Assembly: GCF_951805225.1 (NCBI RefSeq)
Contig: NZ_OX638201.1
Span: forward strand, 558,001 to 622,000
From: an uncultured Flavobacterium sp.
GTDB taxonomy: Bacteria > Bacteroidota > Bacteroidia > Flavobacteriales > Flavobacteriaceae
DNA length: 64,000 nucleotides
Direction: 5' to 3'
Shown here: positions 25,675 through 35,095 of the stretch, piece by piece
Layout of the letters: each line of letters starts with the position of its first letter
Numbering within the stretch: position 1 is the first letter of the stretch
Notes under the pieces: generated by a model
The model's database searches: none
Told to the model about the DNA's origin: nothing
Seen by the model: the letters and a program-made list of their open reading frames with translations, nothing else
Made by a program: the position numbers and the translations under genes

Positions 25675-27225
25675 TTAATATCCGGGGTTTTGAGTTAAAA
25701 GCCCCGCAGAAGCATCTATTTCTGATTGCGGTATTGGATAGAGCATATGTTTGTCTAAGAAATTTTTTCCATGCGCAGTCATTACTTGTTTCGCAATTCC
25801 CCATCTTTTCAAATCACCCATTCTATGGCTTTCAAAACCAAGTTCGGCTCTTCTTTCTGAGATTAACCATCCTTTTACAACTGTTTTATCTCCAGAAATT
25901 GGTCTGTCCGGCAATGTTCCGGCAGGTGGCGGAGGTCCAACAGAACTAATTATAATTGTTTTGGTTGGATCATCCGGAAAATTAGGATCTTGACCTTTAA
26001 CTGTAACTGTTGTTACTGTATTTCTGGCTCTTGCTCTAATTTGATTGATAATGCTAATTGCTTCTGAATAATTGTCAGTTTCATTAAGTGCTTCTGCTTT
26101 CCAAAGTAAAACATCGGCATAACGAATCAATACTTTATTGTTTGGTGCGTCATCATCGCCTTTATTCCCTCCGTTTGTGGTTCCTAAAAGTTTATTAACC
26201 CATTGTTCCGGAGCATTTACGGTATATAATTTTCTTGGGTCATTTGGCTCAAATGATGCTAAAAAATCAGTACTTGGTGCAAAAAATCCCCATCCCAGAG
26301 GAGCACAAATTCCATTTCCTCGTCTTGGATCAGCTTGTTTAACGTGGTTGTAAGAAAAAATAACTTCGTTGTCTGCATATTCCGTATTCATATTAAAGTT
26401 ATCAAAATAATTGGTATCTAAATTATAAAAACCGGTTGTCTGCAATTCTGATACTAAAGTTATTACGCTTGTCCAATCCTTGTTATACAGAGCAGTTTTT
26501 GCAAGAAGTGCAATAACTGCTCCTTTTGAAACTCTCCAAGGCTCTTTATCAGATGAATATTTTGAATTTGGCAGCAATGTTTTTGCTGTTTCCAAATCGA
26601 TTTTAATTTGTTTCCATACTTCTTCTTTAGGAGCTCTTACCGCTTTATCAAAAGCTTCCTGATACGTTTTTATTGAAGACAGAATTAAAGGTACATCACC
26701 AAAATTAGTTACCAGTGAAAAATAATAATAAGAGCGTAAAAAATAAGTTTCACCTAATAATTGATTTTTTCTTTCGGTGGTTATTCCTGTAATAGATTCA
26801 ATATCTGGGTTTAATAGAAATCCCAGAGCAATGTTTGTTCTTATTATGCCTTCATAATTGTATTTCCATAATCCGTTTGGACCTCCGTTCGTAGAAGTAA
26901 AAGTAAAATTGTTGATTTCATCCATCCATGGCTGATCTCCATCAGGCGACCATTTTTTTTCCATATCATCAGATGCAATATCTTCTATTATAATATCATT
27001 TTGAAACACTAAACCTGCATTCCAGTCCCAAGTTGCCAATTGATTTAACTTATTGGATAACATATCGTAAGACGAGGTTACGGATGTTTCTATAGATTTT
27101 AATGTTGGTTTAGAATTTGCCTGTTCAAAAGTTTGTCCGCCTACAGGATCTGTAGTTAATTCATCCTGACAGCTTGTGAATGTAAGTAGCGTAATTATAA
27201 TGGTTGTTATATATATGTTTTTCAT
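25675..27225 (-). CDS. susD: RagB/SusD family nutrient-uptake outer-membrane lipoprotein
   Basis: SusD-like proteins are surface lipoproteins that form the lid over the SusC channel and bind glycans. The 516-residue protein has lipobox FTSC (Cys19), the N-terminal helical segment around WNAGLVFQNDIIIEDI, TPR-like helices (LLGETYFLRSYYYFSLVTNFGDVPLI, the SusD core signature) and the C-terminal RRAELGFESHRMGDLKRWG followed by YPIPQSEIDAS. It lies 10 bp after susC on the same strand. Ligand specificity cannot be read from sequence. The symbol denotes family, not the starch system. Confidence 0.94.
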   Translation of the reverse strand: MKNIYITTIIITLLTFTSCQDELTTDPVGGQTFEQANSKPTLKSIETSVTSSYDMLSNKLNQLATWDWNAGLVFQNDIIIEDIASDDMEKKWSPDGDQPWMDEINNFTFTSTNGGPNGLWKYNYEGIIRTNIALGFLLNPDIESITGITTERKNQLLGETYFLRSYYYFSLVTNFGDVPLILSSIKTYQEAFDKAVRAPKEEVWKQIKIDLETAKTLLPNSKYSSDKEPWRVSKGAVIALLAKTALYNKDWTSVITLVSELQTTGFYNLDTNYFDNFNMNTEYADNEVIFSYNHVKQADPRRGNGICAPLGWGFFAPSTDFLASFEPNDPRKLYTVNAPEQWVNKLLGTTNGGNKGDDDAPNNKVLIRYADVLLWKAEALNETDNYSEAISIINQIRARARNTVTTVTVKGQDPNFPDDPTKTIIISSVGPPPPAGTLPDRPISGDKTVVKGWLISERRAELGFESHRMGDLKRWGIAKQVMTAHGKNFLDKHMLYPIPQSEIDASAGLLTQNPGY

Positions 27226-27235
27226 GGTTAGTTTA

Positions 27236-30200
27236 TTAAATTTTGAATTTTAATCCCATTAGTATTGAAGTAGATTGCGGGTAAGTTCCCTGATCTATTA
27301 AAGAAGTTGATTCCGGATCTAAACCTGTATATTTTGTAAAAGTCAATAGGTTTTGACCAGATATATATAATCTTAAATATCTGTCACCAATTATTTTAGG
27401 GTCTAATGTGTATCCAATTTCAAGATTTTTTAACCTTAAATAAGACGCATCTTCAACAAATACACTTGAAACTTGACTTCCACCATTATCATTCATTGTA
27501 TTTCGGGGAATTGTATTACTTGTGCCTTCTCCATTCCAAGCGTTTAATACTGCGGTTGTTGAATTGAAAGGACGGCTGTCATAATCTAAAATTTGTTTTA
27601 AATCATTGTATCGATCTACGCCTGAAACTCCTTGAAAAAGAAACGACATATCAAATCTGTTATATTCAGCATTAAACGAAAAACCGTATGTTATTTTCGG
27701 AATTGGACTTCCTATAAAAGATCTGTCATTGGCGTCGATTTGTCCGTCTCCGTTTAAGTCTTTAAATTTAATATCGCCCGGTTTTACTCCGTTTGTATTG
27801 GAGTACAGCGTAGAATTTATTTCTGCCTGATTTTGATAAATGCCATCAAATTTTAATCCGTAATAAGAGCTTATAGGTTGTCCAACAACTGTTTTAGTAT
27901 GTGTTTTATTGTCGGGAATCTCGGTAACATATTGTTGCAGTTTTTCAACATTGTTTTTTAGAGTTGCAATATTTCCGCTGATTCCGTATTTAAATTCGTG
28001 ATCATTGTTTTGAAAATTAGCTCCAAATTCAAACCCTTTATTGCTTACAACTCCTGCATTAACATATGTTGAATTGATTTGACCAACAGTTGCTGATGGT
28101 AATCCAACAGCTAATAAAATATCATTGGTAGTTTTATCAAAATAATCAACAGTGAAAGTCAGTTTGTTTTCGAAAACGCCTAAATCAAGACCAAAGTTAG
28201 TTTGCGTCGTCGTTTCCCATTTTAAATCCGGATTACCATAACGAATTACTTTTATGATTCCTCCAGTTTCGGTAACAAGAGTTTCATAAGCATTATTAGG
28301 GATTTCCTGATTACCGGATTGACCCCAACTGGCTCTCCATTTTAAGTTAGAAATCCATTTTGTGTTTTCCATGAATTTTTCTTTAGACATTAACCAGCCT
28401 CCAGAAACCGAAGGAAAAAATCCCCATTTGTTATTTGGTCCAAAACGAGACGAACCGTCTGCTCTTACAGTCCCTGAAACAAAATATTTATTGTTATATC
28501 CATAATTTGCAGAACCAAAGAATGAAATTAGATTCCACATTTGAGCAGATCCCGAACTGTTTTTATCAGTATCGCTTCCGTAATCAAGATAACGGAAAGG
28601 ATCAGTTGTATTATTGTAATTTGTTCTGCTTCCGCCTACAGCAGATTGATTGTAGTTAACCGTTTCTTCTCCTAATAACGCATTAATGCTATGTTTCTCT
28701 GCAAGGGTTTTAGTATAGTTTAGTGTATTTGTAAAAGTAAAAGTTGTTGCTTCTCCGCGGTTTTCGTTTAAGTTTGAAGGCTTGTTTTGTCTGCCTTGAC
28801 CCGGATATAATTCGTTTGGATCATTGTCGTTGTCATCGCCAAAATTTTCTCCAAAAGCTTTATTGTGGTCAAAAGTGATTTCTGCGCCAAAATTACTTCT
28901 GAATTTCAATGATTTATCAGCTAAGAAAGTATATTCTCCGTAGACATTTCCAAACGTTTTAAATAGAGATCTTACATCATCTGTATAATTAACTATTGCA
29001 ATAGGATTTGACGTTAATTCATAATTACGGCTCCAACCTCCATTAGGATTGTTGTTTATGTAGAAAGGAAGATCTGTATAAGGATTATTTGCTTTATATG
29101 TTGGATCATTTACATCCTTATAAACTCCCAACACAGAAGGACGTAATAAAGCGTGTCTAATCACTCCCGGAGCGTCTCCGCTTGAAGACATTTTATCCTG
29201 TTTACTGTTTGTAATTTGAAAGTTTGTTCCAACTTTAAAACGATCAGTAACTTCCGTATTAATATTTGCTCTAAAATTAATACGCTGATAAGTGTCTTTA
29301 TCTCCCACAACAATACCGTTTTGTCCAAAATAACCACCAGATATTAAGTACTGTGTTTTTTCTGAACCTCCGCTAAACGAAAGCTGTATATTGTCTGTTT
29401 TTCCTGCTCCAAATAATTGTTTTAACCAATTTGTGTCAGACAACGGTATTCCGTTAACTTTTCCATTAGTTCTGTCAATACTATATGGACTTAAAGCATT
29501 TGCGGGATTATTGTTTGAGTTATGCCAAGCCTGATCCATTACTGTTAAATACTGATTTGCATTTAGCATTTTAGGCAAGTTTGTCGCAAAGTTGGTTCCT
29601 GAATAATACTCGACATCGATATTCGATTTTCCTTTTAGACCACTTTTGGTAGTTAGAATTACGACACCTCCTGCAGATCTTGAACCATAAATAGCGGTTG
29701 CAGCAGCATCTTTTAAAACCGTCATTGATTTTACATCAGACATATTCAAGAAAGAAATATCGCGTGTGGCAACACCATCTACAACATACAAAACTTCATT
29801 GTTTCCTAGCGTTCCTTCGCCTCGAATACGTATTTTAAGTCCATCTCCGGGCGCGCCAGTATTTGCCGAAACCGAAACACCGGCAACTTGACCTTGCAGC
29901 GCCTGACCAACATCGGCTACTTTTGTTTTGGATAATTCAGTCATATTTAGTGTGGCAACTGCACCTGTTATTGCAGATTTTTTTTCGCTTGTATATCCTA
30001 CGATAACAACTTCGTTCAAAGTATTAGTATCTGTTTTAAGAGTAACATTTAGTTCTTTTTTGCCAGCTGTAGATACTTCCAGAGTTTGGTATCCAATATA
30101 ACTGAAAATCAATACAGCATTTGAAGTTGTGGTTTTAATGCTATAATTACCGTCAAAATCAGTTGTCGAATAATTTGAAGTCCCTTTTTCGTTCACATTT

Positions 30201-30322
30201 ACTTGTGGCATAACTCCGTCGACATCTGAGACTGTACCTTTAATAGTTTGGGCCTGTATAATGCTGCCCAGCATAATCGTTCCGAATAGGAATAATTTGA
30301 ATATAATTTTTTGAATCATCAT
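27236..30322 (-). CDS. susC: SusC/RagA family TonB-linked outer-membrane transporter
   Basis: A 1028-residue TonB-dependent transporter that imports oligosaccharides across the outer membrane with SusD. In order: signal peptide (to about IIQAQ, residue 25), carboxypeptidase-D regulatory-like domain (about 26-100, IKGTVSDVDG and DGNYSIKT), TonB box region NEVVIVGYTS, plug domain with LQGQVAGVSV, IRIRGEGTL and GSRSAGGVVILTTK, then a 22-strand barrel ending MGLKFKI. It starts ATGATG; I use the first. The 193 bp upstream hold the paired GTGTACACT sites (30458-30487), probably the operator for the hybrid regulator encoded next. Confidence 0.96.
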   Translation of the reverse strand: MMIQKIIFKLFLFGTIMLGSIIQAQTIKGTVSDVDGVMPQVNVNEKGTSNYSTTDFDGNYSIKTTTSNAVLIFSYIGYQTLEVSTAGKKELNVTLKTDTNTLNEVVIVGYTSEKKSAITGAVATLNMTELSKTKVADVGQALQGQVAGVSVSANTGAPGDGLKIRIRGEGTLGNNEVLYVVDGVATRDISFLNMSDVKSMTVLKDAAATAIYGSRSAGGVVILTTKSGLKGKSNIDVEYYSGTNFATNLPKMLNANQYLTVMDQAWHNSNNNPANALSPYSIDRTNGKVNGIPLSDTNWLKQLFGAGKTDNIQLSFSGGSEKTQYLISGGYFGQNGIVVGDKDTYQRINFRANINTEVTDRFKVGTNFQITNSKQDKMSSSGDAPGVIRHALLRPSVLGVYKDVNDPTYKANNPYTDLPFYINNNPNGGWSRNYELTSNPIAIVNYTDDVRSLFKTFGNVYGEYTFLADKSLKFRSNFGAEITFDHNKAFGENFGDDNDNDPNELYPGQGRQNKPSNLNENRGEATTFTFTNTLNYTKTLAEKHSINALLGEETVNYNQSAVGGSRTNYNNTTDPFRYLDYGSDTDKNSSGSAQMWNLISFFGSANYGYNNKYFVSGTVRADGSSRFGPNNKWGFFPSVSGGWLMSKEKFMENTKWISNLKWRASWGQSGNQEIPNNAYETLVTETGGIIKVIRYGNPDLKWETTTQTNFGLDLGVFENKLTFTVDYFDKTTNDILLAVGLPSATVGQINSTYVNAGVVSNKGFEFGANFQNNDHEFKYGISGNIATLKNNVEKLQQYVTEIPDNKTHTKTVVGQPISSYYGLKFDGIYQNQAEINSTLYSNTNGVKPGDIKFKDLNGDGQIDANDRSFIGSPIPKITYGFSFNAEYNRFDMSFLFQGVSGVDRYNDLKQILDYDSRPFNSTTAVLNAWNGEGTSNTIPRNTMNDNGGSQVSSVFVEDASYLRLKNLEIGYTLDPKIIGDRYLRLYISGQNLLTFTKYTGLDPESTSLIDQGTYPQSTSILMGLKFKI

Positions 30323-30457
30323 AAGGAAGTGTTAATTGAATTACTAGTTAGATTAGTTTTTTTGTGGTTTTTTTTAAGGTTAATTCTGTTTTGTGGTTTT
30401 ACGATAACGTTTGAATTAATTATCGTTTATAAAATTAGTTTGAGGGTACAGCAAATC

Positions 30458-30487
30458 GTGTACACTATTTCTTCAAAAGTGTACACT
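30458..30487. promoter_or_regulatory. paired GTGTACACT direct repeat, candidate HTCS operator
   Basis: GTGTACACT occurs at 30458-30466 and again at 30479-30487, 21 bp apart (two helical turns). Each half contains the palindrome GTGTACAC. The pair lies 136-165 bp upstream of the susC ATG and just after the regulator gene. Confidence 0.6.
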
Positions 30488-30515
30488 GCTATTTTTGTAG
30501 TTGTAAATCAGTTAT

Positions 30516-33500
30516 TTAGTGATTTATTAGCTCTTTGATATATTTGAGCTGATAGTTTTTGGGTGTTAAATCGTATAGTTTTTTAAACTCACGATAAAAA
30601 TAAGAGCGATTATTAAAGCCAGATTGATAACATACTTCAGATACTGTCAATTTATTTTTTCTTAACAATTCGGCAGCATATTTCAATCGAATGGTACGAA
30701 TTAAATCACCCGGTGTAAAACCAAAAAGTTGTTTGGTTTTTCGATACAATTGTGAATTACTAATCCCTAATTCTTTTTCGATAAATAAACTTTGTAGATT
30801 TTCATTATCGATATTATTGCGAATAAGTTCAATAACTTTTTTTATAAAATCTTTTTCCTCGTTATTGATGTTCAGATTGGGTAGATTTTCGGTAAGTGTA
30901 TCTTGTTTAAAATATCTTGAAATCAATTCTTTTTCTTCTAATAGCTTTTGTATTCTTATAAGTAAATGATCCGGATAAAATGGTTTTGGAATATAGGAAT
31001 TCGCACCACTCTCTATTCCTTCGATTCTATGCACAACAGAGTCTTTTGCTGTTAGCATAATAAAAGGAATATGACAGGTTTTAAGATTTGTTTTAATTTT
31101 TTTGCAAAACTCAACGCCGTCCATAAAAGGCATCATTACATCGCTTATGATAATATCCGGAAGAACATCTTCAATAATTTTTAAAGCTTCAAGTCCATTG
31201 TAAGCCAGTAAAAGTTTATATTTTTCGCTAAGTAATTCGTCAAGAAGTACATGAATATCTTTTTCATCTTCGACTATTAGTATTACTTTTCGATTGTCTG
31301 TAAGTTCTTCGAGCGACAAAATTTTATTTGGAGTGTCTTCGAGTTTAATAGGATTCTCTTCTAAAATATTTTTTAAATGTTGTGATATTAAAATAGGGCT
31401 TATTGCTGTATCTAATTCCTTTTGGCTAAAAGCTTCTTCATGGCAAGGTAATAAGATTGTAAAGGTCGTTTCTTTATTAAGAGTACTTGTAACTTGTATT
31501 TCGCCTTTTAATACACCAACTAATTTTTTTACATATGCAAGACCAATACCGGTTCTAAACATATTGTTATCAGTTTCTTTAGTATTTGTATCGGCTAAGA
31601 AAAATTGAGTAAACAACGAATCTAATTCTTCTTTCGGAATTCCTTTTCCTGTATTTGTGATTGTTATGTTTAGCTTTTTAGAATCATTATCCTGAATATA
31701 AAATTTAAGATCTATTTGTCCATTTACAGGAGTATATTTAAAAGCATTTGACATTACATTAAATACTATTTTTTCAATCTTATCTTTGTCAAACCATCCT
31801 GGTAAAGTAGGAGGGATGCTGAGGTTGTATTGAATGTTTTTCTCTAAAGCCCATTCATCAAATAATTCGGCAATTTGTTCGATTAGGTTTACCAAATCAA
31901 ATTTCTTCACCGTTACTTCCAAATAGTCATATTCTGCTTTTCTAAATTCAAGTAATTGCTGCGTTAAGAACAATAAACGCGAAGAATTTCGTTGAATCAT
32001 TTGTATGAATTTCTGATTTTTTTCGTTGAGATTTGTAGCTTCCGAAAGTTTTTGAATAGGTCCAACAATTAACGTTAGCGGCGTTTGAAATTCGTGAGCA
32101 ATATCAGTAAAAAACGTAAGTCTGTTTTCGTGAAGTTCTTTTTCTCTTTGTCTGAAAAGAATATTTTGGGTCAATGATTGACGTTTTTTGTAATAACTAA
32201 GTACAAATAAAATAAAAGCCAAAAACAACAAAGAATAGATTATAAAAGCAAGATTTGATTGCCAGAATATTGGTTTAACGCAAATATCAATAGCATGAAC
32301 CGGTTTACTCCAAACACCATCACTATTTGACCATTTTATCCATAAAGAATAGTTTCCTTTAGGCACATTTGTAAAAGAAATAATTCGGCGGTTATTAATC
32401 GTATTCCAGTTTTTATCAAAATTCATTAACTGATAAGCATATTGACATTTTTCAGTATTGATATAAGTTAAAGCAGTAAGTTCAATATCAAAAAAGTTTT
32501 GATTATGGTCTAAAACAATTGATGGATGAGTATTTGAATCAGGCGTGATAACCAATCCTTGATAATACGGAATAGGTTGATTTTGACCACTAATTTTATC
32601 AATAAAAAGATCCGGAATTATACTGGATTCTTTTATTTTTTGAGGTAGAAAATAATTAAAACCTTTAATTCCTCCCATAAAAATAAATTCAGAGTTTAAG
32701 TCCTGATAAAAGGCACCGTCTGCAAATTCATTATTTTGTAAGCCTTCATTTTTAGTGTAATTGGTAAATTTTAATCGATAAGGATTAAAATTAGACAAGC
32801 CGAAATTGGTACTTAACCAAAGATTGTTTTTTTTATCGACAACAATTCCGTGAATAGTATTATTCGGAAGTCCATCTTTTACAGTGAAGTTTTTAAAGAT
32901 TGCTTTTGCGTCCTTTTTTACAGGATTTAATAAATTAAGACCAAAACTGGTTCCTATCCAAAGTCTGTTTTTGGGATCAGTTTGCAAACACAAAATATCA
33001 TTATTAGATAAACTTGTAGCGTCATCAGGATTGTTTTTATAAACGGTAAAATGTTCTGATTTTTTATCGAATAAATTTAAACCGCCTAATCGGGTTCCAA
33101 TCCAAAGCTGTTTTTTGTCTTTAGGGATTATAGAAAAAACAATATTGCTACTCAAAGCACTTGTTTTATTGTTGCTGGCAAGATATCGCTTAAAATTAGT
33201 GATCTTCAGGTTTTCTCCAGACCGTTCGATCTTGCAGCGAATCATTCCGTATCCGTTAGTGCCAAGCCAAATAAACCCATCTTCGTCCTGATATATTGAG
33301 TAAATAGATTTAAAGTAATCGCACTCTTTATTACCTGGAATATTGGTCCAATTAATTAATTTAGATTTTTTTAGATCGAAAATTGAAATTCCTTCACCAT
33401 CAGTTCCAATAAAAATTAAGTCGTTTTGTCCTTTACATAAAGAAAATACGGCATTATTAATGGAACTATTATTCTCGTTATAGTTTTTATATTCCAGCGG

Positions 33501-34742
33501 TTTTTCGGGATTTAGATAAAAGCTTGAAGAAAAACGGAATAAACCCTTTCCTTTTGTACCCACCAAAAAAGAGTTTTTATCAACTTGTAGAAACGTTCTC
33601 ACAATCGCTCCATCTAATTCCGGAACCTGAGATTTTGCAATAAGATTAAACGATTTTTTGAGCGGATACATTTTAATAATTCCGTCGCCGTCTGTTCCTG
33701 CCCAGAGAATATTTTCATTTCCTCTAATTAAAGTTGTAGTTTTTTGATTGTTCAGATATTTTAGCCAATCGTGATTGATTATAATACCATTTGTATCAAT
33801 AATAAAATAGCCTGTTTTACTCGAAACAACAAGCCCTTCAGGAATATTACCAATACTATTTTCAATATCTTTTTTGGCAAGTAAAATATTCTCTTTGGTA
33901 GCAAAAGAATACAAATTAGCATTTCCGGTTACAGATACGGTACATATTTTTTCTTTCGAAACAATTCCGAATGTTCGAATGTTATCCGATATCAATTCTA
34001 TTTTAGAAATAATAGGTTTCTCGTTTAGCTTATTTTTAAAGGATAACGAATAGAGTTTATTATCTTCAAACAACACCAGTAATTCACCGTTTAAAGTAAA
34101 TTCCATTTTTTTTACCGCTTTTTTTGAAAGCTTTTCAGTGTTTAATAACTGAAAAACATTCCCATCAAAATAACCAATTCCCCAATCTTTTACAGCACAA
34201 AATACTTTTTTAGAAGAATCAAGAGCCATATTAAATTCAGATTCCGATAATGGCGGAATGTTTTCTCTTGAAAAATAATAATGCTGAAAAACACCTGTTT
34301 TTTTATCATACCGATTAATTCCGTGTATGGTTAATATCCAAATCCTTCCCACGTTATCCTCATCAATTTTGAGAATTACCTGATTACTCAGACTATTTTT
34401 GTTGTTTAATTCAGGTCTGAAAATTTCAAAGTTATTTCCATCATATCGATTTAAACCATCCCAGGTTCCTATCCAAAGCAAGTTTTCAGAATCTTGAAAT
34501 ATAGCGTTGATCGAACTATTAGATAAGCCCTTTGTATTGTCTAATTGTTCTAAAGAATATTTTAAGTCTAATGATTTATAAGAATTCCAAACTAATTTAT
34601 AATCCGGATTGTCATTTTTAGGTTCTTGACTTTTACCAAACTGACGAGTTGCCGAATTATTATTTAAAGATTTTTTTTCTTTTTTATTACAAGAAAGTAG
34701 TGATATAAATATCAAACAACAAAATATGGTTTTAATTTTCAA
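30516..34742 (-). CDS. hybrid two-component system regulator (HTCS) of the sugar locus
   Basis: A 1408-residue one-protein signalling system. Lipobox-like N-terminus (SLLSC, Cys18); two-component regulator propeller repeats (about 60-740: NAIFQDSENLLWIGTWDGLNRYDG, IYQDEDGFIWLGTNGYG and so on); Y_Y_Y domain (about 750-815); membrane helix (about 830-850); HisKA with phosphoacceptor H883 in FFTDIAHEFQTPLT; HATPase (about 985-1100); receiver with D1201 in IIISDVMMPFMDG; AraC-type helix-turn-helix at the C-terminus (LGISNSQLYRKTKQLFGFTPGDLIR). The periplasmic propeller senses an oligosaccharide and the AraC domain activates the locus. It is on the same strand as susC, 193 bp upstream. All catalytic residues are present. 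Confidence 0.96.
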   Translation of the reverse strand: MKIKTIFCCLIFISLLSCNKKEKKSLNNNSATRQFGKSQEPKNDNPDYKLVWNSYKSLDLKYSLEQLDNTKGLSNSSINAIFQDSENLLWIGTWDGLNRYDGNNFEIFRPELNNKNSLSNQVILKIDEDNVGRIWILTIHGINRYDKKTGVFQHYYFSRENIPPLSESEFNMALDSSKKVFCAVKDWGIGYFDGNVFQLLNTEKLSKKAVKKMEFTLNGELLVLFEDNKLYSLSFKNKLNEKPIISKIELISDNIRTFGIVSKEKICTVSVTGNANLYSFATKENILLAKKDIENSIGNIPEGLVVSSKTGYFIIDTNGIIINHDWLKYLNNQKTTTLIRGNENILWAGTDGDGIIKMYPLKKSFNLIAKSQVPELDGAIVRTFLQVDKNSFLVGTKGKGLFRFSSSFYLNPEKPLEYKNYNENNSSINNAVFSLCKGQNDLIFIGTDGEGISIFDLKKSKLINWTNIPGNKECDYFKSIYSIYQDEDGFIWLGTNGYGMIRCKIERSGENLKITNFKRYLASNNKTSALSSNIVFSIIPKDKKQLWIGTRLGGLNLFDKKSEHFTVYKNNPDDATSLSNNDILCLQTDPKNRLWIGTSFGLNLLNPVKKDAKAIFKNFTVKDGLPNNTIHGIVVDKKNNLWLSTNFGLSNFNPYRLKFTNYTKNEGLQNNEFADGAFYQDLNSEFIFMGGIKGFNYFLPQKIKESSIIPDLFIDKISGQNQPIPYYQGLVITPDSNTHPSIVLDHNQNFFDIELTALTYINTEKCQYAYQLMNFDKNWNTINNRRIISFTNVPKGNYSLWIKWSNSDGVWSKPVHAIDICVKPIFWQSNLAFIIYSLLFLAFILFVLSYYKKRQSLTQNILFRQREKELHENRLTFFTDIAHEFQTPLTLIVGPIQKLSEATNLNEKNQKFIQMIQRNSSRLLFLTQQLLEFRKAEYDYLEVTVKKFDLVNLIEQIAELFDEWALEKNIQYNLSIPPTLPGWFDKDKIEKIVFNVMSNAFKYTPVNGQIDLKFYIQDNDSKKLNITITNTGKGIPKEELDSLFTQFFLADTNTKETDNNMFRTGIGLAYVKKLVGVLKGEIQVTSTLNKETTFTILLPCHEEAFSQKELDTAISPILISQHLKNILEENPIKLEDTPNKILSLEELTDNRKVILIVEDEKDIHVLLDELLSEKYKLLLAYNGLEALKIIEDVLPDIIISDVMMPFMDGVEFCKKIKTNLKTCHIPFIMLTAKDSVVHRIEGIESGANSYIPKPFYPDHLLIRIQKLLEEKELISRYFKQDTLTENLPNLNINNEEKDFIKKVIELIRNNIDNENLQSLFIEKELGISNSQLYRKTKQLFGFTPGDLIRTIRLKYAAELLRKNKLTVSEVCYQSGFNNRSYFYREFKKLYDLTPKNYQLKYIKELINH

Positions 34743-34821
34743 GGGGATATTCTTTTAGTAATTATCAAAGTCGATATAGTCATTGTTTCAGTTCTATAAC
34801 ATCAGTTATATTTATTCTGAA

Positions 34822-34868
34822 TTACATTCTTATACGATTGGGTGATATAACTTATATTTAGAATGTAA
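34822..34868. promoter_or_regulatory. inverted repeat upstream of the HTCS gene
   Basis: TTACATTCT (34822-34830) and AGAATGTAA (34860-34868) form a perfect inverted pair with a 29-bp spacer, 80-126 bp before the regulator ATG. It may be a binding site; the surrounding 353-bp gap shows no gene. Confidence 0.3.
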
Positions 34869-35054
34869 ACTAAATTGCTATTTTGCGAAGTGTAAGATAT
34901 GGAAAAGCACACTGATAATAAGTGATTTTTATCAGATATTTTTTGAAGGAATAAAAGTTTAGGAGTACGTTTATTTTGATATTTGCAATTAGAAAATAAA
35001 AGGTTTTATTCTTCTTCTGAAGTCTTAATAGAAATAGGGCAGTTCTATGGAATC

Positions 35055-35091
35055 AAAAAAAAGCTGATACTTATTGTATCAGCTTTTTTTT
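35055..35091 (-). terminator. Rho-independent terminator after the superoxide dismutase gene
   Basis: Stem AAGCTGATAC/GTATCAGCTT with five-base loop, flanked by A-run and T-run, four bases after the dismutase stop. It ends the rsfS-to-dismutase operon. Confidence 0.9.
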
Positions 35092-35095
35092 GTTT

